Assembly: GCA_015227615.1 (NCBI GenBank)
Contig: JAALGZ010000006.1
Location: 186,001-250,000 of the forward strand
Origin: Labyrinthula sp. Ha
Taxonomy: Eukaryota; Sar; Bigyra; Labyrinthulida; Labyrinthulaceae
Length of the DNA stretch: 64,000 bases
Direction of reading: 5' to 3'
How positions within the stretch are numbered: position 1 is the first letter of the stretch; the number at the start of each line of letters is the position of its first letter. The position numbers were made by a program, and so were the translations under genes. Of the stretch, positions 10,623 to 21,105 are shown piece after piece. Below the pieces are notes generated by a model that worked only from the letters and a program-made list of their open reading frames with translations, did not search any database and was not told the origin of the DNA.

Positions 10623-11014
10623 CGTATTGAACTTATAAATACTTTATTTCTGGGGCTAATTAAGACGTCTAGTCTTTTCTCCTCTTTCAGTGTACTTTTC
10701 GGCGTTACCAACATACTTTTTTTAACTGCAAGGTTGTGTATATGAATATATTGTTCATGCACAAATAACTGAGCAAGTGCAATACTAATTTTGCCATACT
10801 ATTCATAAGTAGAATTCAAAAATACACAGGTTTCAATTAGTGTACACTATTTACCGAACTTATCAATTATTGTGAAAAAAGATAGCTTCTCAGAAATAAA
10901 TCTGAAAGAGAGACTTTTTGGGCGGAAGATCTTGAAGAAAAATGATTTAGAAGACGTCTTATTTAGACAATAAATCTTCAACAAGAATTAAATCTAACTT
11001 GTACAGAAGAAATA
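10623..11014. promoter_or_regulatory. Bidirectional promoter between the 7-segment protein and P450-2
   Basis: A 392 bp gap between divergent genes. It has palindromes AGACGTCT (10663-10670) and AAGACGTCTT (10951-10960). The second is followed by GACAATAAA (10966-10974), 41 bp before the P450 start codon. Almost the whole gap is duplicated in inverted orientation upstream of P450-3, where it faces a bZIP-like gene instead. Confidence 0.6.
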
Positions 11015-11204
11015 ATGAGCACAATGTCTTGGAGTGAATATATGTCAACAGAACTGCCACCTGTTGATATCTGGCTTTTTCTCTACGCATACATTCTTTT
11101 TCATGTCTTAACACTAGCAAAAAATTTATCTCACTTTATATTTAATTATGTAAAGCTTGCTTGGCTTTGGAAAAGTCTTCCAGGCTCGATTAATCCATAC
11201 TACT
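10655..11204 (+). repeat. Inverted-repeat arm 1 (P450 promoter plus 5' coding end)
   Basis: About 550 bp that matches, in reverse complement, positions about 18479-19026 with only scattered differences. It covers most of the promoter and the first 63 or so codons of P450-2. Similarity stops abruptly at both ends: before the AGACGTCT palindrome on the left and just after the LPGSINPYYFV-type segment on the right. Past that point the two P450s are clearly diverged paralogues. Confidence 0.85.
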
Positions 11205-12706
11205 TTGTCAAAAGAGTTCTCTTTATAACTAAACCATACGAGCTTCAAAGAGAAATTTATGCACAGACGCCTAAAGCAGATTTTATTAAAGTGCCTTATG
11301 GACCAGGTATGGAGATATTTGTGTGTTCTCAAGAAGCTTACGACTTCCTCTTTTTTCAAAAGGAAGTCCTAGTAGATGGGCCTGATCCGGAAAAGTATGT
11401 TCCTTTCCAAGTATTTGGGGAGTTTTTCGGAAAAAGAGGCGTTCCTCAGATTAGATCCACGGAGAGATTTCCAAGAGAATTTAGGTATTGGAAGAAACAA
11501 GTTGACCTGTTTAAAATAATCACTCCAAGGATAACTGAGTTAAGGCCCGGGCAACATTTGTTTGACAGTATTTGGAAAGAAACGAATTCCGAAATGGATT
11601 TTCTGTTTGAAGAGACAAAAAAGGATCTTATTGCAGATAGTGAGCACCGTTATAATATTCATATCTCCCTGAGAAGACTAGTTCATAAGAACATGGGAAA
11701 TCTTTTGTTTGGAGACATTTTCATCTTGTTAGAGAAGAAGTATCCAAAATTTAACATCACAAGTTTCTTTTTCGAGACTCAAGAAACGATGGTTCAAGTT
11801 ACTGGATGGAGAATAATATTCGGTTTTATAGCATCTCTATTTCCTTTCCCTTTAAACAAAGGCATAGATTTTGTTTCAAAATATATTGGGCCATTCAATA
11901 CAAAGTACGAAAACTACAAGAAAAAGTTACTTAAATACACTAACTGTGCAATTCAAGCTGCTCGAAGAAGTGATCCGTCCAGGTTAGATAAGAACTCTGA
12001 TCTCACCTCGGTTTTTTTAAGAGAAACTATGTGGGATGACGATCTCCTTCGTGGTTTATACGGTTTGTTGTTTGGTACTACTTTTAGTGCCCATGCGCTA
12101 TTATCCTGGATTCTGTACCATCTAGCGTGCGATGAAATGATGCAAAAGAAGTTATATAAGGAGCTTGTAGATGCTATGAAGAACAGAAACGTCACTATTT
12201 TGCAAGAATTGACTGGAAATGACATTGGAAAACTTCCTTATTTAAATGGTATTATTTGTGAGGCAGCGAGATTGTATCCCACTACTTCGGAAGTCCTTGT
12301 ACAAGCATCAGCGGATTTAAAGTTTACTGATGGGACACAGTTCCCCAAAGGTACTCAATTTACTTTTATTCCATATGCCTTTCGAAGTGTAGAGGAAAAT
12401 TATGGTAATCCTACTGAATTTCGCCCAGAGAGGTGGATTAATAAAGGTAAGTCAATTCCCGTGCCTTTTGGACCAAAGAATATGTTTAGATTAAGGGATA
12501 GAGGGTGCCCGGGAGAAAATTTTGTTCGTCTTCAAACACTCAGTTATATTGCTAGTTTAGTAATGAAGTTTGAATTAAACATTGATGACCAGGATCGACT
12601 TGATATTAAAAAGAAAATGGGAATTCAACTGAGTATGGGAAACGTGACAGAGAAAGATTCGCCTGAGCTTTGGGTTAAAATGTCTCCTAGAAAACAGTCT
12701 CTTTGA
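11015..12706 (+). CDS. Cytochrome P450, copy 2
   Basis: 563 residues. N-terminal anchor near 18-45; ExxR is Glu416-Ala-Ala-Arg419; PERW at 471-474; haem Cys498 in FRLRDRGCPG. Pro follows the Cys where the other three copies have Leu. The I-helix is GTTFSAH (354-360), again without the Asp/Glu-Thr pair, so oxygen activation of the usual kind is doubtful. The first 63 or so codons are nearly identical to P450-3, while the rest is much more diverged, as expected after gene conversion of the 5' end. It diverges from the seven-segment membrane protein. Substrate unknown. The start is the first ATG after a leader shared with P450-3 (AGAAATAATG). Confidence 0.95.
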   Translation: MSTMSWSEYMSTELPPVDIWLFLYAYILFHVLTLAKNLSHFIFNYVKLAWLWKSLPGSINPYYFVKRVLFITKPYELQREIYAQTPKADFIKVPYGPGMEIFVCSQEAYDFLFFQKEVLVDGPDPEKYVPFQVFGEFFGKRGVPQIRSTERFPREFRYWKKQVDLFKIITPRITELRPGQHLFDSIWKETNSEMDFLFEETKKDLIADSEHRYNIHISLRRLVHKNMGNLLFGDIFILLEKKYPKFNITSFFFETQETMVQVTGWRIIFGFIASLFPFPLNKGIDFVSKYIGPFNTKYENYKKKLLKYTNCAIQAARRSDPSRLDKNSDLTSVFLRETMWDDDLLRGLYGLLFGTTFSAHALLSWILYHLACDEMMQKKLYKELVDAMKNRNVTILQELTGNDIGKLPYLNGIICEAARLYPTTSEVLVQASADLKFTDGTQFPKGTQFTFIPYAFRSVEENYGNPTEFRPERWINKGKSIPVPFGPKNMFRLRDRGCPGENFVRLQTLSYIASLVMKFELNIDDQDRLDIKKKMGIQLSMGNVTEKDSPELWVKMSPRKQSL

Positions 12707-15700
12707 AGGTGTTTTATTAAATAAGCATGCTTTGGTTTGTTCTTGCCATAGAAAATAGATTTTGCTGAGGGGCAATAGTTATCTTAAGCTGAACCACAGA
12801 GGGTGTTATCCTTCACGAGCAGCTAAAGTAGTGGATTACTCATCAACTCTGCTAATCAAATCATATTATGACTAGAAGCCTTTTTGGTGCTCAAGCTAAT
12901 CCACTTCTTAGCTCTAAAATTGCAAGTTATCGAGACAACCAGTTATTTTGTTATAGATTAAAAAACGTAGTGGAAGTAAGGGAAACTCAACGTTCTAGAG
13001 GTTTCAAATTAAACTTTACCTATCATTTTTATGTGTTTCACCGCGGAATAAGAAGCAGACAAAAGTATTTTGGTAATAAGAAAAAACTCAAATAGAGCGT
13101 GGAATATTTCCCTTCCGAAACAAACAAGATATTTATACTCGTTTCTCAAAATTGTTCCAGAATAGCTATTGCTGCTGAGATGTTTATTTTCGTTGAGATT
13201 AATTGGGGTTTCTACATAATTATTTTAATTAACAGCCATACATGTGCTATATTTGACTAAACTGATTTCCTACATCCCTATTTATTGAAAGTACTATTGC
13301 GTATTTAGTTTATTCTGGTATCAACCAGACTTTATTTATTAAAAGGGATATAAATATAAAGCATCGTTCAACACTAATACCCTAGATACTCTAGTTACTG
13401 TTGATTTCTAATTTGATACTTTATTGGTACAGAGTTTGAACCAGGGCTATGGTATATTGGAAAGTTAATATTTGATTCAGTTAAAATACTATATAAGGTT
13501 CTACCTAGATGTTTATCGTAGAAAACTGCAATGGGGCATTGCTGAGTTAGTAGGAGGCCAGATGTTACTTTTTCTTCAAAATGTCGGGAATAAAAAAGGT
13601 GAGTTTGAACCATAGAACCTCAAGGTAAATACTCTTTTTAGATTTATTAGTTTTTCAAGTTTCATTCAATATTTAAGTTTCTGGAGTATAAAATCATTAC
13701 CTTCATTATTAGAGACACAGAGCATTTATATGAATAATATCATTTGCCACGGACTGATTATAGGTAGCTTGTAGTGCTTCACCAGAAGTTCCTTGGTGCT
13801 AAGCATGTAAATTTGTTGCCAATAAAAAGATAGTGGACTCTCACAAATCTAGGACTCTCTTACTCCCATTTCATGGGTTCAGTATAAGGTAAGTAGTAGA
13901 TTAAGCTCACCATGACTTCCTCATTTTCGACGAAGAATGTGGAAAAGCAATTTCATTGTATATTCACTTACTCGTATAAATCATCAACTAAAAAAGCGAA
14001 TGATAATCTACTGCTATAGCTACCGCTAGAGGGTGTAGCGTATGAAGAGTTTCGTTGTGAGGACTTAAGAACTCTCAAGTTTAAGCTCACTCACAGCAAT
14101 TATTCTTACTTCTGAAGACCTTGAAAATTTGGTCACGAAATCCAAAGTCATCAATGAGCACTCATTCATGATCCTCAAATCTTTATATATTCCTTCAAGA
14201 GATCTCAGTCATTTGCTCTTTCTTCACTTAGTCACAAAGATACAATTACTTACCCAGCAGCCCTCAACGAAGTCCTCATTGCTCATTCATCCATTACTCA
14301 AAGTGATCTTGAGTCTCATTTATTCAATACGAGAATCCTTCAAGAGTACGAAAGAGCCCTCAGTGAGGACTCAGCCTGTATCTCTAGCTATGACCACTGA
14401 TCGTTTACTCAACTAGAAATAAAAAATGAGTTTGATTGCATAGTAGGTACACAGACATGGATCAGCTCTCTTTCTTATTCATTTTTTTGTTTCAAGAGTA
14501 ATTCAGAATACTAAGACCCTGAAAGAAAATAGACATCACAAACTCTCTATAATTCTTGTCTATTTCATCTTTGTAGCTATGCTGATATAAGGACCGCTAA
14601 ATCGAACTGGCAAAAATTAGTACAAAAAGCCTATGCACCTAAGAAGGGGTATCTTTCTTTTTTAAACCTTTCTGCAGCTGATCGAAACTAGATACATACG
14701 GCATTCTTAGAGTTAATTTACCCTTAACTTTTTTATTGATCTAAGTAATATGTACGTGTTTCAATATGGGAAATTTTAACACAGAATGAATTGAACAACT
14801 TGATTTAGTTTTAGGATAGAATTAATTACTAGTTTGAGCTTTGGAATGCAAAACAAATAAAACATAAATCTTATTTAAGGGAAATAAAGCTATAAACTCT
14901 TAACAAGTTTATAAGAAGTTATTACAGAAGTTAAATACCAAAACTGGCCAGATTCCAAAGAACAACAATAAAATTAAAAACGAAATTTGTTTAATAATTT
15001 AACCTATAAACAGGCAAGGCTGGTTCATTTTGTTTTCCGACCAAAGGACCCGGGGAGATCTCATGATAGTCTTCATCTGAGAGACAGCAGTAAGGAAGTG
15101 ATGCACTATGTAACAAACAGAAAACCAAATTCCTTCTAGCTGACCTCTACGTCCGTAACTTTATTTAAAAGTCTACATATATTTTTAAGATGCCGTTTCA
15201 CATTATAACGATAAATAGAGTGAACATGCTTTCATAGTTAATATGAGTTACCTTTGATGGTGTTAATGTTAGGGTCATTTGTGGTCTTGGCTTTATGGTT
15301 GTATCACTTCATGGAGAAATATAATAGTTTCCTAACTCCGTTTCATTATAACTGTCCTGTTAATGCATCATCAACTCTTCATCATTAAGATTTCTCCAGT
15401 AATACATATTCTCAACTGAAACAGTTCCCAATTTCTTCGTAGTATTCCCGGATAAGTGGTACATTTCATGATGGTTCTCATATAGTTGAAGAATGTCAGA
15501 AAATAATTAACCCTTAGAAAAGTTGCTTAATATCATTTTATTAAAAAACAGACAAATGCAAGGGTCTAACATTATCTGAGGAATATTTAAGTCCAAAAAA
15601 ACTATGGCTTAATGTTGTACAATATATTACTACAGTTTAGAAAATTATATTTTCTTGGGCATTCCTATTTATGATAGACAACTTGTAACAAGATGTTATT

Positions 15701-16982
15701 TTGTGCGTGTTTGCAGTTGGGGTCAGTTTTCGCATATTTATTCAGATAGCCATTTTCTTTAGATAAAGCTTTGGAAAACCGAATATGATCTTGAAATGTC
15801 TCCAATAATGTTCTTGCAACCAAGGTGTATCCAAAATTGATTGAGATAAAATTAATGGGTTCTGTTGCAATAGAAGTTTGAAAAATGTACATTATAATGC
15901 CAATTAGTCTCTTCAAAGACTACATATAGTACACTAAATTAACAATGGCATTGAGTGGAGACTATATTAAGAAGTTAGTCCATGCAGAGAAACTTTCAGT
16001 TCTTAAGAGGATATCTGAGCATCATAATGTATTCTCTCGTATATGAGGAGGGAAGAATAGGAGCTTTATATATCTCGAAATCTTCATATTGTTCTAACTA
16101 CCATCTGCTCAACCGTGTGTGCGCGAATGTTATCATAACTCGTAGAATTTTTTTCTTATAAATTATATTTATCCATCAAACCCATCAGAATCAGCCCTTT
16201 ACGCTTATTTCTGTTCTCTTTAGGAGTTCTTAGTCAATAGGCTCCAGTATACTTGCCTTCTTCATTATCTATGGATAAAATTTACAAGACTGAATACTAA
16301 CAAGTGGATTAATACTTATGAATAAAAAGCATTTAAAAAAACTAGTAGCTTCAGATAGTCAGTGTAAGGGTTAATGCTGTGCAAAACTCGTTCCCTAAGC
16401 TTTGATGACGCAAAATGCTTATCAAGAGCTAAAATAGACTTCATAGCCTTTTGGCAATGTGAGTTGATTAGTTTTTCTTCAGCAATATGCTTGTTCATTT
16501 TAACTATACTTGGGGCTTACATAGAAGAATCTATTATTCTAGAAGCAAGCTGATTCACATGTTTTTCACTTTCGCATTAGACTTTATAAACATTATAAAA
16601 TCTTTAAAACTTAGACAGATTCAATTACATAGCTCAATGAATTACTTAACACTGTTATCCTTCTTTTTTAGAGTTAATTGTTGTTGTATCAGTGAAACTT
16701 AGAAAAAGTTGTAACTATTTTAATATATATAACTCTTACGGTTTAGATTCCTTTGAGTTAATGGCGCTAATGTACCTATACTTACTAATCCTGTGCTCAG
16801 GTAGATCCAGGAAAACCTCCTAAAGTAGGCTATCCTTATTAATATACTAGAAACTTTTACCAACATAAAAAAAAATGTTACAAGTCTAATTAGTAAATAT
16901 TAGCTCTGGCAACTATCATACTGTAGAAAACGTAAATAAATGGAAATGAAATCATCTTGATATGTGAAAAATTCCAATAGGT
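12707..16982. other. Long AT-rich intergenic region
   Basis: No supported gene in about 4.3 kb. Isolated small frames exist, for example 75 codons at 12868-13095 and 83 codons at 15665-15916 on the minus strand. They have no motif and no paralogue in the window. The region holds one copy of a dispersed repeat, listed separately at 14125-14400. It separates the P450-2 and P450-3 halves of the inverted duplication. Confidence 0.5.
14125..14400 (+). repeat. Dispersed repeat, copy 1, with a coding-like reading frame
   Basis: About 270 bp similar, in the same orientation, to about 40955-41215. The clearest blocks are AGTCATCAATGAGCACTCAT against AGTTATCAATGAGGAACTCA, and a shared ATTGCTCATTCAT. 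One frame of this copy reads as a plausible protein segment including ALNEVLIAHSSITQSDLE and ILQEYERALSED. That suggests a fragment of a once-coding repeat. The family is not recognised and no terminal repeats were found. Confidence 0.55.
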
Positions 16983-18668
16983 TTATGCTCTAGGCGAAAC
17001 TCTTATGAAAATCTCAGGAATGTCCTTTCGTTGCTTGTTTACAAATTCCAAGAAAACTCCGGCTGCTCTGCCAATATCTTCTTCATCAGTCTTATCAATA
17101 CTAAGTTCAAAACCAAGAGCCAACTTAGCAACAAATACCTTAGTTTGAAACCGCGCATAGTATTGACCAAGACACTTTCGATCCCTTAACTCAAAATTGT
17201 GCTTTGGCCCTGGCAAAAGCTTTGCTGCTTTGTCACTTTCTATCCATCTTCTGGGGTAAAATTTAGTAACATCTTCATAGTTATCAGAGGAATTACCATA
17301 CGCGTAAGGAGCATAAGTAATTCTCGTTCCTTTAGGGATTTTTGTTCCATCATAAAATTCTAGATCAGTGCCCACATCTACCAAATTATGGGCTGTAGGA
17401 GGGGTTAATCTACCAGCCTCCCTAATAACTCCATTTAAATAAGGAAGTTCTTCAAGTTCAGTAGCAGTTATAGAACTAAGACATGAGATACCCTTACAAT
17501 TCATGTAGGTAGTCAACTCTTCATATAACTCCTTTTGTACATTTGGGTTCTTTGACAACCAGTATATTGTCCACCCAAGTAACAAACTACCATTATATGT
17601 TCCTGCAAGGCAAAGTGAGAAAGCTGAATATAGTATTTCGTCATCCCACATGTTATCCTTCAAGTACTGGGAAGCCATGTCCTGGCACTGTGCAACATCA
17701 TCAAGGCTTTTCTTTCTAACAATTTTAATTACTTCAAACACCCAGCGTCTAACTTTATCTTTGTGCTCTTGATATATTGTATTTTCTTTGCCAAAATTAT
17801 TTCCACAATAAAGCGCAAGTTTGTCAAATGGAAAAGGTAGGAGAGCAGCAAGTCCAGAAATACCCATTCTAGCAAAGATAGCATTAACACAACTTCTTTG
17901 AGCTGTGTATATCATCTCTACAATATTTTCTTCAGCATCTTCTGTGCCGAGTTCTGCTAACAGATCTCTACACAGTAAAACCTTAATGTTGGCATCAACA
18001 TATTTTGAAATATAACTAAATACATTCACACGGGATCCTTGGTCCATTCTGTTAACAGATTTCACTTTGAGAGAATGAATATCGAGAACCTCTTTTGCGT
18101 GAATCCAGATACTATCAAATACTGGGTTCCCAGGTTTAAGATCATCAGTCTTAGGTAAGAAATTTTCAACGAAAGAAGATTGTTTCGTATAACAACTTCT
18201 TTCTCTGGGGTATCTTTTTGAGTTTCTTAAAACTGGAAGTGATTTGTGTCCAAACAACTCCCCAAGAGTACCTGCAGGAATGTAAACATTTTGATCAACT
18301 GTATCTGTCAAATGCTCTTTCTGAAAGAATAGAGAATCATAAGCTTTGTCTGAGCAAGCAAATAACTCCAGTTGTGGACCATTAACCAGCTTAAAGAAAT
18401 CTGATCCTTGACCAAATTTGTCATTCATATCTTTCTCAAACTCGTATACATTCCTCGAGCGCCTAATTTTTTCAACGAAATAGTATGGATTTATCGAGCC
18501 TGGAAAATTTCTCCAAAGCCAAGCAAGCTTCACATAATTAAATATAAAGTGAGAAAAATTTTTTGCTAGTGTTAAGATATGAAGAAGAATGTATGCGTAG
18601 AGAAAAAGCCAGATATCAACAGGTGGCAGTTCTGTTGACATATATTCACTCCAAGACATTGTGCTCAT
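16983..18668 (-). CDS. Cytochrome P450, copy 3
   Basis: 561 residues. Anchor near 18-45; ExxR is Glu417-Ala-Gly-Arg420; the PxRx motif reads PRRW (472-475), with Arg where the other copies have Glu; haem Cys499 in FELRDRKCLG. The I-helix is AGTYNGS (355-361): position and register match the canonical AGxDTT, but the acid and the alcohol are replaced by Tyr and Asn. The 5' end and promoter are a near copy of P450-2; downstream the protein differs substantially. It diverges from bZIP-like gene 1 across 463 bp. P450 identity is firm; reaction and substrate are unknown. Confidence 0.95.
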   Translation of the reverse strand: MSTMSWSEYMSTELPPVDIWLFLYAYILLHILTLAKNFSHFIFNYVKLAWLWRNFPGSINPYYFVEKIRRSRNVYEFEKDMNDKFGQGSDFFKLVNGPQLELFACSDKAYDSLFFQKEHLTDTVDQNVYIPAGTLGELFGHKSLPVLRNSKRYPRERSCYTKQSSFVENFLPKTDDLKPGNPVFDSIWIHAKEVLDIHSLKVKSVNRMDQGSRVNVFSYISKYVDANIKVLLCRDLLAELGTEDAEENIVEMIYTAQRSCVNAIFARMGISGLAALLPFPFDKLALYCGNNFGKENTIYQEHKDKVRRWVFEVIKIVRKKSLDDVAQCQDMASQYLKDNMWDDEILYSAFSLCLAGTYNGSLLLGWTIYWLSKNPNVQKELYEELTTYMNCKGISCLSSITATELEELPYLNGVIREAGRLTPPTAHNLVDVGTDLEFYDGTKIPKGTRITYAPYAYGNSSDNYEDVTKFYPRRWIESDKAAKLLPGPKHNFELRDRKCLGQYYARFQTKVFVAKLALGFELSIDKTDEEDIGRAAGVFLEFVNKQRKDIPEIFIRVSPRA

Positions 18669-19026
18669 TATTTCTTCTGTACAAGTTAGATTTAATTCTT
18701 GTTGAAGATTTATTGTCTAAATAAGACGTCTTCTAAATCATTTTTCTTCAAGATCTTCCGCCCAAAAAGTCTCTCTTTCAGATTTATTTCTGAGAAGCTA
18801 TCATTTTTCACAATAATTGATAAGTTCGGTAAATAGTGTACACTAATTGAAACCTGTGTATTTTTGAATTCTACTTATGAATAGTATGGCAAAATTAGTA
18901 TTGCACTTGCTCAGTTATTTGTGCATGAACAATATATTCATATACACAACCTTGCAGTTAAAAAAAGTATGTTGGTAACACCGAAAAGTAAACTGAAAGA
19001 GGAGAAAAGACTAGACGTCCTAATCA
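18479..19026 (-). repeat. Inverted-repeat arm 2 (P450 promoter plus 5' coding end)
   Basis: Reverse-complement partner of 10655-11204. It includes the first 63 or so codons of P450-3 and about 360 bp of its promoter, with AAGACGTCTT (18723-18732), the TTTATTGTC complement of GACAATAAA (18710-18718) and GACGTC (19014-19019). It ends about 105 bp before the bZIP-like start codon, where the two loci become unrelated. Confidence 0.85.
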
Positions 19027-19131
19027 AACCTTCATAAAACAACGTTTGAAAAAGGCGTTGACGTATAAAATTCAGTGCAGTTTCCCTGTCCTCTTTAGCG
19101 TCATTTTAAGGTAACCAAGAAGGACATTGAT
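18669..19131. promoter_or_regulatory. Bidirectional promoter between P450-3 and bZIP-like gene 1
   Basis: The P450-proximal part is the duplicated promoter shared with P450-2. The bZIP-proximal 105 bp is unique and carries TTGACGTATAAAA (19058-19070), an ACGT core fused to a TATA-like TATAAAA 62 bp before the ATG at 19132. If bZIP proteins of this family bind ACGT cores, autoregulation of bZIP-like gene 1 would be possible; that is inference. Confidence 0.55.
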
Positions 19132-20265
19132 ATGGACTTTGGGGAAAAATTATTTCAACGAGGTTCACTTTTAGATGCTGACTTCAAACCAGTGGTAACA
19201 TGGAATAATTTAGAGAGAAGAGAGTATATGAACCGAGCAATGCAAAAACATAGGAAGAAGAAAAAGCAAGAGCATATAGAGGATTTTGTCACAAACCTGT
19301 ATCTTCATGGAGAATTGAATAAATTGCAGATGCAACAAACAAAACTTACAAAATTAAAGAATCTTTTAGAAAGAAACCGTGCTGAAAGCTCATCTGTTTG
19401 GGGAGATCCATATCTTATGAAGCGTAACGAGATCCTTCGTTCAGAGATTGTCAAATGTAGAGCACAGAGCTATATCATGGCAAAATTCTCAGTCCTAGGT
19501 GAATATGCAAACTACTTTGAAACTAAGAATTTTCAAGAAAACCTAGATTGGACGCTTAAGAGATGTTTTGAGCTACTAAATGAGTTAAAAGTGACGAAGC
19601 ATGGAAAACTCTTCGTCTTCTCTAAAGAGTATAAAACTATTCCTAATCGTAAGAAAGCGAGGGATGAGGTGAACAAAATTATCAAGGATAACGAAGTTAA
19701 ATATGGAAACCTTCTCTTGAAAACTGTTGTTTCAGATAAGAAAAAAGAGAAATGTCTTTCTCATACCTTCAAGGTAGAGGGCGTTGATTTCTTTGAGTAT
19801 GTGGAAGTCATGTATGATGTTTGGAGATACAATAAGTACGAAGTTTGTACATTCAGGGATAGCTGGTGGGATGCAATAGTATACGATGTCGTTGATATTG
19901 ATACTAGGAAGGTTCCTTTCTATTGCCCCCCTGAGCTAAAACATGTTTCTTTTGACTTCCAAGCTATTACAATTGCCTTCCATAAGTCAAAAGGTAGCTT
20001 TCCCAGTATGTTTACTGTAACAGCTCTCTATAGGAACAATAAATTTGCTCTAATTATTAAATGTGGAATGGTAGAAAACGCAGATAAGACAGGATTCCAC
20101 CCATTTAAGAACTCTATGACTTGTGCTCTGATCACACGAATGGCAGGAAGCGGGAAAGCAGTTCAAGTAAAGACTGCATCTGAGTATTTTCCGCCCGGCG
20201 AATGGGAAGAGATATTGTGTGTATATGCAGCTATAACTTTACAGCTAAAAAAGAATCAGTTTTAG
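19132..20265 (+). CDS. bZIP-like transcription factor, copy 1
   Basis: 377 residues. A very basic segment (29-50, starting RREYMNRAMQKHRKKKK) runs into a Leu-rich helix (51-81) with Leu/Met at roughly heptad spacing, so it resembles a bZIP domain. The N-x7-[RK] signature is present (Asn34, Lys42). A second helical stretch (about 95-112) is followed by a large C-terminal domain of about 250 residues conserved in copies 2 and 3, with YCPPELK and a later YRNNKFALIIKC. This layout, bZIP-like N-terminus plus a large START-like C-terminus, is known from oomycete proteins, but the match here is by impression. Candidate nuclear regulator of neighbouring genes. It diverges from P450-3 and converges on flavoprotein A2. 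Confidence 0.85.
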   Translation: MDFGEKLFQRGSLLDADFKPVVTWNNLERREYMNRAMQKHRKKKKQEHIEDFVTNLYLHGELNKLQMQQTKLTKLKNLLERNRAESSSVWGDPYLMKRNEILRSEIVKCRAQSYIMAKFSVLGEYANYFETKNFQENLDWTLKRCFELLNELKVTKHGKLFVFSKEYKTIPNRKKARDEVNKIIKDNEVKYGNLLLKTVVSDKKKEKCLSHTFKVEGVDFFEYVEVMYDVWRYNKYEVCTFRDSWWDAIVYDVVDIDTRKVPFYCPPELKHVSFDFQAITIAFHKSKGSFPSMFTVTALYRNNKFALIIKCGMVENADKTGFHPFKNSMTCALITRMAGSGKAVQVKTASEYFPPGEWEEILCVYAAITLQLKKNQF

Positions 20266-20312
20266 CACCAATTTTTGTTCTTTAGTTTGGGTCTAAGTTT
20301 ATTCTAGAGTTC

Positions 20313-20576
20313 TTGAAAATGTACCTAAACCCCTGTGGTAGTTATGAGTTGAGTCAGAGATTAGCGTATAAAGTGGCTCTGCTTAGAAAAAAAGAATTTA
20401 TTTGGAAGAAAATAAGTCTTAAAACAAAACGTCACCCTGGCGAGATCATCCAAGTAAGATTTGATATTGAGTTAAAGCGGGTTATGTTTCTTTTTGTAGT
20501 CACCAGCGTGAATAGAAATAAACATGCATTTATGTGTACATTATTAATTTATTGGGCAAGTGCGAAACTTTCTTAA
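20313..20576 (+). pseudogene. Internally deleted relic of a bZIP-like family C gene
   Basis: An 87-codon frame 48 bp downstream of bZIP-like gene 1. Its first half (SYELSQRLAYKVALLRKKEF) aligns with the second helix of the family (NRSREKLVLLRRKKYIYRKF in copy 3). Its second half (VVTSVNRNKHAFMCTLL) aligns with the C-terminal MVTSMHRNNDVALILKC of copy 2. Some 150 intervening residues, the basic region and the extreme C-terminus are missing. This is best explained as a truncated tandem duplicate. It might still be transcribed as a 3' extension of its neighbour, but I see no reason to think it is functional. Confidence 0.5.
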
Positions 20577-21105
20577 TGTAAAATTCTCCTAGAGATACAC
20601 TATATGCGGTAGTCACCTTTGGCCTGAACCTCATTACGAGATCTAAGAGTTTTCTGGATATTTTACAGCTAGCTTCGTACTCGCACAACATTGTGCAGTT
20701 GTTGCTCTAAAGTGTGCCATTGAGAAAGCCTAACCATTTGTTTCTTCAAACAGCATTCTTCTCTACTGCTTTGCTGCTATGAGTTATATCATATTTTAAC
20801 CGGCAGTACATTCCACAGATTCATCACGTGGAATCCAAGAACCGCATTGTTGAAAGATATTTCACTTGGAAAGTATGTAACATATCTCTAAATAAGTTTT
20901 TCTAAGAGTAAAAAAAATATAATCAGTGCCACTGGACTTACGCTTGATCTTATTATAAAAAGAAGTTTTTCTATGCAAGTAACTGTTTTTTTCTTCTATA
21001 CTGTAGAAAATACTCACATTATTCATTGATTTAAATATCTACACGATATAAACAACTTAATCCCAGTAAAATAAAAGGGGGCAATGACTTCCTTCCGCTT
21101 TGAAA
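20577..21105. other. Convergent intergenic gap
   Basis: About 530 bp of AT-rich sequence between the bZIP-like relic and the 3' end of flavoprotein A2. No motif or structure beyond expected 3' flank sequence. Confidence 0.5.

Noticed and set aside
12868-13095. 75-codon basic frame after P450-2
   Set aside because: No motif, no paralogue in the window and no supporting promoter features.
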